From Cryptomeria japonica (lineage: Eukaryota; Streptophyta; Pinopsida; Cupressales; Cupressaceae): a stretch of DNA of 64,000 nt. Positions 12,139-23,439 of this stretch are shown here, in pieces. Made by a program: the position numbers and the translations under genes. The notes under the pieces were generated by a model that was not told the DNA's origin, did no database searches, and worked only from the letters and a program-made list of their open reading frames with translations. The stretch lies in NCBI RefSeq assembly GCF_030272615.1, contig NC_081409.1, forward strand, positions 244,215,924 to 244,279,923, read 5' to 3'. The first letter of the stretch is position 1. Every line of letters starts with the position of its first letter.

Positions 12139-15009
12139 TTATATTTATATTTATATTTATATATTTCTCAAAGCTAAATTTATATGCAAATTTTTTTATA
12201 AAAGACACAAAATAATAAAGAAACCTCATAATGCTAAATTTATATATATATATTTTTGGGTAAATAAACTTAGGCTCTCTTTTTCATTTGTTTTATGAAT
12301 ATAGGGTTTAGAAGAAATTTCTATGTATTTAACACTCTGATTTTTTATTTTTTTTTCCTTTTCTGAATATTATCAAAAGCAAAATTTATGATATTGCTGG
12401 TGTCTAAGATGAATAAATTTAATAAGATAACAGCAAAGTAATAGTTATAGATTTATATCTTGCAATAAAATAACCATAGAAATCAATAACTTAATAGCAA
12501 CTAAAAGAAATAATCTAAAGTTTAATAAACTCAAATTAAGAAATTAGAAGAGATGAATGCTTGATTTTATTCTTAAACTTAATTGTGAAATTTCATTCTT
12601 GCTACTATTATTTTCTAGGATCAAAAAAAAACTTAGATCTCACAACAAAAAAATAAACTGCAATATTCACCTTTAAAACAACATGCATTCTTTCATTATA
12701 ATATTAACAATAAATACTATCCATATTTTTTTCTGCAAGTAGAATGAAGGTAAAAATTAATAAAAAAGCTGATTTTCTTTTATATTTCAAAAAAAACTTT
12801 TGCATGCAAATCAAAGCAACTCTTTTCTTTTCAAAGTAAAAAATAGAAGCATATCTGGCTTTTTACAACTCTTTCAATATTCTGCAAATATTACAAGATG
12901 TTTCTTTATTTAACTACAATATTAAATCACATGTCCTATTTCAAAATTACAACTTGCCTCTCATTCAACGAATGAGGTATATTTCTACTATCAAATTTAA
13001 ACAAATAACTGCAAATGGATTTAAGTATCTTCAACAATAATCTTCTGCATCTTTTCACTGTTCCTATTCTCTTCTCCTGACTTTCCTACATAATAAATCA
13101 CAAAATGACCATGGAGTGCTCACCTCCCAGCCTAGGCTAACTGGTAGCCACCCCCGAGCTCGAAGAACCAATTCCTAGTCGGGTAACAAACAGGCAAACA
13201 CATAGAAGGCAAAATACACACAGATTTTCAGGCACACTCCCAACTTGGCTACACAGCACCACACTTTGGTGATGATCTTTTCAAGGGTGGTAGTGGACCA
13301 ATACCCTGAGGAGAACTGCAAGTATGGAAAAACAAGTAGTCACCTCATGGCACAATAAATACATCAAGAATCTCAACCCCTTATTCCTTATGCCCCCCAA
13401 AGGCATTCTAGCCTTATATCCCTCCTTATGACCCCCATTGCACAAACAGGCCATGCAGCAAGGGTCACACCAAGATCCCTTGTGATCGCTCTCAAACGAG
13501 AGTCTCTCACTCGAAGGTTGTCACTGCTACCACCCACAAGATCCTCTTCTCTCCCAAGAGAAGAGGTCTTGAGAAAACTCCCAAAACACAACAAAGCATA
13601 ATGAAAGATTTTCAAATGAAATTCTAAAACAAGACATACAAAAACACAGATTTCTTTCACCAATCATACACTCAAACACATGCAAGAAAATAACCATTTT
13701 AAAGAATAATCAAACCAACCTTATTCTGCCCAATGGTAGTTTTGATATTTGAGGAAGAGCTGCCCAATCCACGAATCTTCTTTCTTCTACCCTTAGTCAA
13801 ATTTTTCTATTCCAAACTATTATTTTCTTTTCAAAGTTTCTCCTGTCTCCAAAAATGGAGAGTGGGTGATTACCCTCCAATTCTCAAAAATCTTGCTTAA
13901 GAAGCTCATTCTCTGAGTTCTCACAAGTTTCTAAAAACCAAAAAAGGAAAGAAAAGCAGAATGCAAAAAGACTCTCATTCCAAAAGGAAAAATCTCAATT
14001 AGATTTAAACTTCTAATTTTCGATTTTCGCACAACTCAAAAAAACCAATTTTTAAAGCGTTAAAAAGATCATTAAAAAGTAGAAACTTGCCTAAAATTAC
14101 CCCCAACCCCTAGGTATACCTTATGGGCTTTAGGAAACCCTATTAAACTACTCCTAGGTGTTCATTTAACCCATTTTAAACCTCTTTGAAGTTTATTTTC
14201 GGGTCAAAGATATGTTGACCATTCCAAAGATTATATTCCCAAAGTATTTATGACAACACATTATATTATTTAAGAAAAACTATAGTTAAAACACTTTCCC
14301 ACCAAGAGACACAAATAAAACATTTAAATTTAAATCCACACATGTGTCAAGTGACACAAATAAAACACTTTTACAAATTAAAACATGAAATTGTCTCTTG
14401 TGGTTTTTACACATTAAATTTAAATAACACTTAACACTCATACATCATATACTGTTACGAATAAAATACAACACAAACGGGGTGTTGTCTCTCCAAATAG
14501 ACAACCCCTGGCTTACGAACATACATAAGTCTAGGTTTGGTTCTCCGTAATTTCCATGGTCACATGGTAAATTTCCTGCGCATCTCAATTAACACATTAG
14601 TACTTCCAAATATCCATATATAATATAATTCAATAATATAACAATACACATTATCACTTGCATAAAATTTTCATCTGCACAAATTAAATACATCTTTTAT
14701 CAAGCAATTTCACATAAGCAAATATCATCCCAATTCACATAAACTAAACCATACATCATAGTTCTTTTTCCATAGTAAAGTCCTGCAAATTCAATAACGA
14801 CATCTATCATTGCAATATCATCCTATCTAACAATCATGTAGTGTTCTATCTCATAAAGCATGTAAGTAAATCATCAAATCATAGCAATGTTATCCAAATC
14901 CTCAAATCATATAAGTTCTAAGTCTCAAAATGCATCAAAATAAAGTATCCATAATAGTCTAAATATAAAATCCACTGAATGTCAGACTGAGTCGAGGTGA
15001 GGCCTCACA

Positions 15010-15197
15010 TCTTTGACATTACCAAGTGTCTTCCACATGATTCCGAGTGTCGATGATCATTATATCCTGTCGGTGAACCATATACTAGTATCTGTGCAAT
15101 AGTTACTTGCTTGATGGTGAATGTTGTTGGATCTCCAAAGTGCTAGTGTTTTAGTAGGTGTTGACATCAATGACAAAACCATACCAAAAGACCAACA
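15010..15197 (-). repeat. Copia 5' LTR, distal part (right of the gypsy insertion)
   Basis: This continues the LTR that stops at 2063. It carries the CGGTGAACC and TTGACATCAATGACA words seen near the corresponding end of the Copia LTRs at 38640-38714 and 44460-44544. It ends ACCAACA at 15197, which pairs with TGTTAGG at 1184 as LTR termini. The target duplication cannot be checked because the other end of this element is outside the window. Confidence 0.75.
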
Positions 15198-15981
15198 TTC
15201 CATGCTAGCCTTGTTGATACGTTCAACACCATCTTGTGCAACAAATCTTTAGAACTCCACTATTTCATTGAAGAGTGAGTAGTAGGGACAATCTAGGACA
15301 CTTACAGAGGTTTTGCAAGACAGATAAATAGACCTAAATATTATGGCTTAATAATGATCAATAGGTAAACATATAAGACACTCTCAATATCAAAATGACT
15401 TTCTCAATTGTCTTTACTAGAAATGGATAGATCTCCTAATAATGGCTTTATGACTGTATGTCAACTTTAGACTCAATCCAAGAAGAGATAGAACTAATAT
15501 GCGATATCTAGATTTATGATCTCTATAATATAACAATCCCATAATTATGTTTCCATGCATCTATACCACAAAATAAACATCATGCTAGTGTTCAGCCATA
15601 GCAATTGATATTCTAATTATAGAATGTGAAATATGCACATAACTATGAATAAAGATTAAGAAAAACAAAGAAAGATGCTTATTGCAAACATAAATAACTA
15701 ATGGACAAGAATTGAATTCATTGTAGATAGTTTTGAATGTCAAATTCACTTATTTGTGTGCATTTAGTAACCCATGTACTTGTGGCCAACCATTTATCTC
15801 TTTCATAAATTAAACACTTATTAATAACATTAAATGGCTGAGTAATTATGTTTTAGTTGAAATTGAAAATAAAATATTTTATTTCAGGACATCTCACACT
15901 ATTTCCTAACATATTTTAGACTCTCGGTTTTGTTAGTAGTGGTTTGATGTCTTTGGAGCTGATCATTGCATTTCTTTAGTT
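15198..15981. other. No gene recognised
   Basis: AT-rich sequence between the Copia LTR end and the PPR fragment. No long frame, RNA gene or transposon terminus was recognised. CACTA at about 15898, 85 bp before the PPR fragment, could be chance. Confidence 0.5.
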
Positions 15982-16798
15982 ACATTTGTCAGCATACTCC
16001 CAGCCTGTGCCAAAATGGGAGCTTTGGAACAGGGTATGGACATCCATCAAAGCATAAAAGATAGAGGAATTTTGTTAGATGTAGTTGCAACTGCTCTATT
16101 AGCATGTATGCAAAATGTGGAAGCATAGACAAGGCACGAGAACTGTTTGATGGATTGCCTCAAAGAAATGTGGTTTCCTGGACTGCAATGATTGTCGGAT
16201 ATGCACAAAATGGATTTGTTGAGAAGGCTTTAGAAACTTTCAAGAAAATGCAATCAGCAGGTGTAAAGCCAAATTCCATGACCATTGCTACTATCCTCCC
16301 TGCCTGTGCCAAAATGGGAGATTTGGAACAGGGTATGGACATTCATCGAACCATAAAGGATAGAGGAATTTTGTCAGATGTTGTAGTTGCAACTGCCCTG
16401 GTAGACATGTATGCAAAATCTGGAAGCATAGACAAGGCACATGAACTGTTGGATAGAATTCCTAAAAGAAATGTTGTCTCGTGGACTGCAACGATTGCTG
16501 GATATGCACAAAATAGATTTGTCGAAAAGGCTTTAGACACTTTCAAGCAAATGAAATTGGAAGGCATAAAGCCAAATTCCACAACCTTTTCCAGCATCCT
16601 CCCTGCCTATGCAAAAATGAGAGCTTTGGAACAGGGTATGGACATCCATCAAAGCATAACAGATAGAGGAATTTTGTTAGGTGTTGTACTTGCAAATGCC
16701 CTGCTTGACATGAATGCAAAATGTGGAAACATGGACAAGGCTCATGAATTGTTTGATATGATGCCGCAAAGAGATGTGATCTCATGTGAACAATCAAC
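15982..16798 (+). pseudogene. PPR (pentatricopeptide, PLS-type) protein gene fragment
   Basis: PPR proteins of this class bind organellar RNA and act in C-to-U editing. From 15982 the frame reads the end of one repeat (S-I-L-P-A-C-A-K-M-G-A-L-E-Q-G-M-D-I-H). A one-base deletion near 16102 breaks it, compared with the repeated copies (GAC-ATG-TAT elsewhere). It resumes at ATG 16104 with M-Y-A-K-C-G-S and runs through two more sets of P, L and S repeats with the V-V-S-W-T-A and G-V-K-P-N-S words. After D-V-I-S near 16790 the PPR sequence stops mid-repeat and unrelated sequence follows to a stop at 16881-16883. No initiating domain and no E/E+/DYW end are present, so this is a dead internal fragment, not a short gene. 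Confidence 0.85.
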
Positions 16799-16883
16799 AT
16801 GCACGTATACGGGAGGAAGGGATTGCTGCTACAAAATTGAACGCTCACTCCTCAATCACAGTTCTATGGCTTTACGAGATTAA

Positions 16884-17089
16884 ACTAGGGCAATTAACCA
16901 CCACATGTATAGTTTTTGCAACATGAAACTAAAAACTAGGGCAATTTGAATCTACCTCCTGTGCGAGATCACAAGCAATGCCACAAATGCCTTCGACGCG
17001 GGTTTGATGTTCTTGGGGGTTGAAGTCACCACAGACGCCTACGTGGGAAATTTGCAATACAAATGAATTCCCCTCTTCTTCTTTTTTAA
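16884..17089. other. No gene recognised
   Basis: Short spacer after the PPR fragment. A repeated phrase (AACTAGGGCAATT near 16888 and 16934) is the only structure seen. Confidence 0.4.
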
Positions 17090-17295
17090 GTAATGGTCGT
17101 TGTCGTCGAAATTACGATGAACTCGAGCACTTTTTTGAAAAAAAAGAAAATTCTCATTGCTAATGCCTTCTTCGTCGAAACCAAATGGGAAATTTTCGTC
17201 GGAATTATGACGAATGCGGGCATTTTTTCAAAAAAAAATCAAATTTGGCCACAATATACCTTCTCTGTCGGAAATCTAGTCCAAATGTATTAGTG
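17090..17295. repeat. Degenerate repeats with TCGTCG/GACGAA palindromes, possible CACTA subterminal region
   Basis: Two related blocks about 100 bp apart (from 17097 and 17197) carry TCGTCGAAATTACGATGA and TTCGTCGGAATTATGACGAA, each a near-palindrome, each followed by GCA(C/T)TTTTTT and an A-run. Such repeats are common in the subterminal regions of plant CACTA elements, and the block ends with TAGTG at 17291-17295, the right-end signature of that superfamily. No matching left end with a 3-bp target duplication was found, so the assignment is tentative. Confidence 0.35.
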
Positions 17296-19443
17296 ATATA
17301 GTATATACTCACCCAAAATCTGAATATTACAAAAAGACCAAAGCAAATCCAATCTAGTTCCAAATGAACCTATACAATGAGGACCCCTCCAAACAAATAG
17401 TAGCATACAAACACTAGTAAAAATATTTCTTAGAAATACAGTAAAGAAAACAACAAATGCCCTCTCATACAGTTCATATTCATTTCCTTAAGATTTAACA
17501 AACTTTTGTTCAAATAAGGAAGTAGTTGTGGTATCATAGTAAAGGCATACAATAAAGAATACATGTGTAGTATCTGAAAGTAACTTCAACATGCTTCCCC
17601 AAGCTTGAAATACAAATTCATAGAACTGCACAACTATTACATAAGTTTTCACTTTCTGGATTTTCAACTTTCAAATATCTGAATGTAATAACTTATGCTT
17701 TTGAGGTTTTGCAGGAAACATACAGGTTGTGATTTTCACATTGCCATACTAGACTACAATGAAACTGCACTACTTTGAAAGGTTACTTCAATGGATTTAC
17801 TACTAAAACCAATTTGTGTACATTGTGATTACCAACATTTCATATTCTCCAAAGCAAAAGAACATGTATATTGGTATTATCTTTCATTTTTTCATGCTTT
17901 GTAGGTCTCCAAGATTCATTGGCATGTGCAAATGGTGACTGTTGGTATGATATTGGTCATGTATCAGACCTAGTGCAGCATCGAGGGCAGATTTGAAGTT
18001 GTAAGTGAAAGATAGACCCCCTTGATGTTTGGAGGAAGGTAGTGAGGGGTGCAGAGGGTTAGTGTAGACCCTTTACAAGCTATTGTGGCCCTTGGGTAGG
18101 GAAAATCATCAAGAACTTTATGACTGTCCCTAGATAGTGTGTGGCTGTCCTAGTGAACAAATGAAGACTAAGTTTTTGGGAGTATGATGAAATGAATAAT
18201 CTTATTATGTGGTGGACATCTGAGATAGGGTTGTAGTGATCCTTGGAAACTTTTAAAGGGGTTTGGAGGCCCTAATAAGTGGAAACAAATCATATCTTGC
18301 CGATTGTCCTAAGTGACTTGGTTGTCACAGTCATTATTGTCAATCATCTGTCAATTCTCCCAACACTATTATACAACCTTCATGCACTGTTGTACATTCT
18401 CAAAATAATGTTACACAACCTTCACTAGAATTTTTCACTTGAGAAGGTCTCTCACCGATGAATTTAGGGATTCTTAGACTATTAAGGTTTAACAATTTTT
18501 TGATAGTTTTTGAAAGCAATTCCTACAATCCTTTATGTAGAAACAAAAAAGTTCTATATGTCCATGCATCAATGAGAGAGGTTTAGGATTTTCATTTAGC
18601 AACATGATTGATAGAGATACCAAGAATTAAATTGCAAGGAAGATCTAATATTTATGAATGAAATTGCAAATCAATCTAAGTTACATGTTTGATATCTTAC
18701 TTATATCATGGCAACATAAAATGTATATATGCACTCAACATACCTCTTTGCTTGTTTGTTTGAGAATGTTGCTAGGAATTAATAAGTGAATGATACATTG
18801 ATCTACACATGAATCACTTGTACTTTCCTGATACATTCATCCCTTGGTCAAGGCCGCATACCCCCTTAGACTTGAATATTATTTCCCCCTCATGATTACT
18901 TGAAGTCCATTCTCAAATCACACTAAATGACAATAGTTAGTACAAAATAGTGACCATAGCCAAGGAAGCCCAAATTTACTCATACTCATCTAAATCATCT
19001 GGACCATTATTCATAACATAACCTCTTTTTCACATCATGGAAGGCCAAAATTGCAAGGATCACGCTTCTTCAAAGGAGCCATTGTTCAGAGCCATCAAAC
19101 TATCAACAAGAGTAGAATCTATTAGGATCATACAATTTTAGGACATATAAAGAGTTGAATCAGAAGTGAGATTATGAAGCATACAATAGAGAGGTATTCA
19201 TGGAATATACATTTGAAAACATCTCATTCATGAAGTAACAAAATGCTAAAGAAAATGACAAGTAATTAAAAAACTTACAAGGATGAGGCATATTCATAAC
19301 TTTTGCAATCCCGCCTTGGATATCAACACTAGAAGCAACTCATATTGTTTGTGTACATACAAGACAATATGGGAGTTCATTATATGCAACAACTTATGGT
19401 TTTGTTGTTCGTGTTGGCTCTATTGGACCCTGCAATTAAAATT
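17296..19443. other. No gene recognised
   Basis: About 2.1 kb of AT-rich sequence with no long frame, RNA gene or repeat pair that I could recognise on either strand. Confidence 0.45.
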
Positions 19444-19448
19444 CAATA

Positions 19449-20830
19449 TGTAGTCACATAAATCTGTCCATTTTAATTAAATGAATATTTCGTATTTATT
19501 TGATTAAAAATCCACTAGCCATCAATTAATTAAATTAATATTTAATTAATTCATCCCCAAACATTCTTCTATTAATTAAATAAATTATTCAATTTATTTT
19601 AATTAATTCATTAAAATCAAATTCTCATTAATTAAATAAATAAAATCTATTTATTTAATTAAATCCCCCTATTCCTCTTTTAAATAAATTAAATAAAACA
19701 TTTATTTAAATCATTATCCCCCCCCCCCCACTTGCATTTTCCTACAAATGCAACTTGCACACATTTATTGAAATAAATGAATTTTTATTTTAAAAAAAAT
19801 CCTATTTTCCCTCACCCACCAAATCCACTTGCAAAATCTAATCCCCTTCTAGATTCTTCTAACCCCTTCCTAATTAACTTAATCCATCCCTTAATTATTG
19901 TCACATTCCTAAGCAAAATGGAGTCACTTCTCAAAGACTCCAAAGTCTTTGAAAAGCATTTAATGCTTTGTGTGTTCAACAAATTAACCTCCAAAGTCTT
20001 CCAAGACCACTAATGGCTCTTACATGACCATTTATGGCTCTTACATAACCATTTATGGTTATTTCAATCTTGTCTCCCCAAATATTTATTGTTTGACCAT
20101 ATTCATCCATTTCACATTTGCACAAGATTTTATCCATTGGATAAAAGCTTTATTCTTTGAATAAAGAGTTTATTCATTCAACCAACCTTGACTCTAAAAT
20201 CCCAGAGTCATGTCAGGCATTTAATGCTTATTCCCTCTCCTCTCAACCTATCTCACATTGACACTTGTCATCCTGGGATTGGGTTGAAAGCCCTCACATG
20301 GATTTGAAATCATTCAATCCTGACCCTTGTTGAGATTACTCAATCTCAACCATCCATTGCTCCATTTTTCCTATAAATAGAGCCCATTCCTTCATAATCC
20401 AGATCCTGAAAACTTGTAAGCATTTAGACTATAGCCATTTTAGAGAGCATTTAGCATAGCATAACTAAATATTGTCTTTTTGGTTAAAACACATCATTTT
20501 AGCATAAAAATAGCTTTTCATTTCATGTTTAGAGCTATTCTATAAATCTCAATCCTCCATAAGCATCCATAGTGCAAAAAGCTGCTGAGAGCTACACTAT
20601 TTTGGAACTTGGAGAGGAGAGGAACAAGGGAGAAGAAGCTAGGAGTATGTTAGGAGGTATTTGGAGATGCCTCATCATGTTTGCTTTGATAGTTAAATAT
20701 GCTTGCATGCTTATAGTCTCTCTTTTGGTATGCCTTTTTAGATTAGTTTTCGATTGATTAACACTAATGGTTTGTGTGTTTTTGTGTTGATTGATCTTGG
20801 ACTAATCTTGTGTCATTTAGGAGGGCATCA
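19449..20830 (+). mobile_element. Solo LTR, plus orientation (1,382 bp)
   Basis: Starts TGTAGTCACATAAATC and ends GGGCATCA. It is flanked by the perfect 5-bp duplication CAATA (19444-19448 and 20831-20835). It is the reverse-complement relative of 21799-23206. A TATA box (CTATAAATA at 20371-20379) is present, as expected for an LTR promoter. A C-run lies near 19720-19730. No PBS or coding sequence adjoins it, so it is a solo LTR left by recombination between the two LTRs of a full element. Confidence 0.85.
20371..20379 (+). promoter_or_regulatory. TATA box of the plus-oriented solo LTR
   Basis: CTATAAATAGAGCCC is a strong plant TATA context. The partner LTR has CTCTAAATAGAGCCC on the minus strand near 22266, where the TATA core is damaged. 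Confidence 0.6.
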
Positions 20831-20835
20831 CAATA

Positions 20836-21244
20836 TACATTATTCAAAAAGATTAACTGTGCAACATAATGAAATATTGAAAAGTGTGTTATCTTGTTGA
20901 ACTTCACTTGGTTTTGAGAATAGTTTAATATTCTCTACTTAACAGGGCCAACCACGTGAAGGTGGAAGCTCATTTGGCCCCTCTCCCCCCCCCTAACATC
21001 ACTCTAAATTTCATGTTAACATCTTATAACATCCATTCATTCATTCTTTTTACCATTAATAAAATATAGCATTCATTCATTAATATCACATAACATTCAT
21101 TAACACATAACATTGATTAACATTAATTAACACACAACATTCATCAATATTAATTACCACATATCATCCATAACCATTAATTAGCACATAATTACATTCA
21201 CTAACACATAAAAATCAGTCATTATCAAATAAGTTAGATTACAA
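20836..21244. repeat. AT-rich degenerate repeats of an ACATAACATTCATTAA-like word
   Basis: From about 21000 to 21235 short variants of ACATAACATTCATTAACAC recur many times in loose tandem. They lie immediately beyond the 3' end of the CACTA coding region and could be its subterminal repeats, to which a TNPA-type protein binds. That role is inferred from position only. The rest of this interval shows nothing. Confidence 0.45.
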
Positions 21245-21731
21245 TCATTTCTTTTTTTGTTTTTTCTTTGAAGCTATGAAAAGACTAAGTGGAATATCAG
21301 TTTCTTCATCATTTCCCCCCTCTACAGATGTTCTGCCAATTGCTCGTGATCTCGATGTATGCCTAGTCCTATACTGAGGACGAGGATCCTGAAGCGAAGG
21401 GGGGTCCTCTGCAATAACAAAGAAATGGGTTAAATTCAAAAAAAAAAAAATTATTGTTACAAGTATTTCATTAATTCAGAGAACATAACTGTTGCACTCT
21501 TTACCTGATGGGGCCACATCATTTTGTCTAGCCTCAACCTCAACATGTTGAACACCCTCTAGATCATCTGGAGTTGAAATATTTAATGTTACATTAATGT
21601 TGAACACCAATTGCAATTATATTTGTTTAAAGGAATAACAATGGTCATCTTTACCTGAGTGTGGAACATCACATTCCTGATGTTGTGTACCCAGATCATG
21701 CTCCATTTGGTCACCACCGACTACATGCTCT
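21245..21731 (-). pseudogene. Last exons of the TNPA-like gene
   Basis: Three small exons in minus orientation: one from about 21731 (after ...TATTTTAG) to a GTAAAG donor near 21656; one in the 21570-21507 interval with acceptor CTCCAG and donor GTAAAG; and one from about 21414 (after TTATTGCAG) with residues E-D-P-P-S-L-Q-D-P-R-P-Q to a Lys-rich end and stop at 21245. The content is acidic then basic, with no known domain. Assignment to the TNPA-like gene is by orientation and position. The solo LTR at 21799-23206 lies in the intron upstream. Confidence 0.45.
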
Positions 21732-21798
21732 AAAATATTAACAAAAAAAGTTACATTAATTACTACTGTAATTGCAAATTAAGATGTTTAATTGTATT

Positions 21799-23206
21799 TG
21801 ATGCTCTGAAAAAGAGGGTTAGAAAATTTGTTCGAAGACAACACACACACAAGAGCAAAAACGTTAGTGTTAGCAAGAAAAGATTATTCTAAACAGGCAT
21901 ATCAAAAGAGATACTAAAAGCATGAGAGAATATTTAACTAGGGAAGTAAATATGATGAGGCATCTCCAAATGCCTCCTAACATTCTCTTAGCTCCTTCTC
22001 CTTTGTTCCTCTCCTCTCCAAGTTCCAAACTAGTGTAGCTCTCAACAACTTTTTGCACTATGGATGCTTATGGAGGTTTGAGATAGAAGTATTTTCTCTA
22101 AATGTGAATAAAAAGCTAATACTAGATGCTATGATGCTAAAATGATTTATTTTAAACCAAAGTGACAAGATATTAGTGATTTATGCTAAATGCTCTCTAA
22201 AATTCTCTATAACTTAGATGCATACAAGTTTTCAGGATCTGGATTATGAAGAAATGGGCTCTATTTAGAGGAAAAATGGAGCAATGGATGGTTGAGATTG
22301 AGTAATCTCAACAAGGGTCAGGATTGAATGATATTCAATCCATGTGAGGGCTTTCAACCCAATCCCAAGATGACAAGTGTCAATGTGAGATAGGTTGAGA
22401 GGAGAGGAAATAAGCATTAAATGCTTGACATGACTTTGAAGGTTAACTTGGGGGTTAAAGTCAAAGTTAGGTTGAATGAATAAATTCTTTATTCAAAGAA
22501 TAAAGCTTTTATCCAATGGATAAACTCTTGTGCAAAGGCAAAAGGGATAACCATGGTCAAAGCAATAAATGCTTGAGGAGACACATGCGTGCAAGTTGAA
22601 ATAACCATAAATGGTTATGTAAGAGCCATAAATGGTCATGTAAGAGCCATTAGTGGTTTTGGAAGACTTTGAGGTTAGATTGTTGAACACACAAAGCATT
22701 TAATGTTTTTCAAAGACTTTGAAGTCTTTGAGAAGTGACTCCAAGTTGCTTAGGAATGTGACAATAATTAGGGGATGGATTAGGCTAATTAGGAAGGGGT
22801 TAGAAGAATCTAGAAGGGGTTTAGGAATGTAAGTGGATTTGGTGGGTGAGGGAAAATAGGATTTTTATTTAAAATAAATTAATTTATTTCAATAAATGGG
22901 TGCAAGTTGCATTTGTAGGAAAATGCAAGTGGGGGGGATAAATGAATTAAATAAATGTTTAATTTAATTTATTTAAAAGAGGAAAGGGGATTAAATTGAA
23001 TAAATAGGATTTATTCATTTAATTGATTTGTGAATTTGGTTTAATGAACTAATTAAAATAAATTGAATAATTTATTTAATTAATAGGAGAATGTTTGAAG
23101 ATGAATTAATTAAATATTAATTTAATTAACTGATGGCTAGTGGATTTTTAATCAAATAAATAGCAAATATTCATTTAATTAAACTGGATAGATTTATGTG
23201 ACTACA
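21799..23206 (-). mobile_element. Solo LTR, minus orientation (1,408 bp), inside the CACTA element
   Basis: On the minus strand it starts TGTAGTCACATAAATC (23206 leftwards) and ends AGCATCA at 21799. It is flanked by the perfect 5-bp duplication GTATT (21794-21798 and 23207-23211). It aligns along its whole length with the plus-oriented copy at 19449-20830, with scattered substitutions and a more diverged last ~130 bp. It inserted into what appears to be an intron of the TNPA-like gene. Confidence 0.85.
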
Positions 23207-23439
23207 GTATTAATAGCTAAATAAATAAATTTGAATAGCAAATGAATGCCTCCACTACTGGGATGCACATCTAGACCTTCATGTGCAAGTGGTGTTTCAC
23301 GATTAGCAGGCTACATTCCAATGTCATGCACATTGTTATCATTGCTTACTTATTTTAAAACAAATCTAGTCACTTTATGTTGGAACTCAACATCAATTAG
23401 ATTATTAGTAAAGTATTGAATTTGAAACAATTTCCATTT

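Larger units (their letters stand above)
2064..15009 (-). mobile_element. Complete Ty3/gypsy (chromovirus-like) LTR retrotransposon, 12.9 kb
   Basis: Two direct repeats (2064-6000 and 10950-15009) start TGTCATGCC and end CTCACA and flank a 4,949-bp interior. The 5-bp target duplication TCTTT is perfect (2059-2063 and 15010-15014). Minus-strand order is LTR, PBS (10946-10935), gag-pol frame (10777-6011), polypurine tract (6012-6001), LTR. The interior order PR-RT-RH-IN is that of Ty3/gypsy, and the end of the integrase carries a chromodomain-like segment. The element sits inside the LTR of an older Copia copy. By eye the two LTRs differ by roughly 1-2% in substitutions, plus microsatellite length changes. 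Confidence 0.95.
10950..15009 (-). repeat. 5' LTR of the Ty3/gypsy element (4,060 bp)
   Basis: Near-identical partner of 2064-6000. The length difference comes mainly from a longer TA run (11444-11491), one more 34-bp hairpin unit (seven instead of six), TTTATA-type repeats near 12060-12165, and a shorter TA run near 12240. The 15010-15014 flank is the right-hand TCTTT target duplication. Confidence 0.95.

Noticed and set aside
17093-17293. 66-codon open frame
   Set aside because: Lies in the degenerate TCGTCG-type repeats; no protein similarity.
19449-23206. The inverted pair as terminal inverted repeats of one large DNA transposon
   Set aside because: Each copy has its own distinct 5-bp target duplication and LTR-type TG...CA ends, so they are separate solo LTRs.
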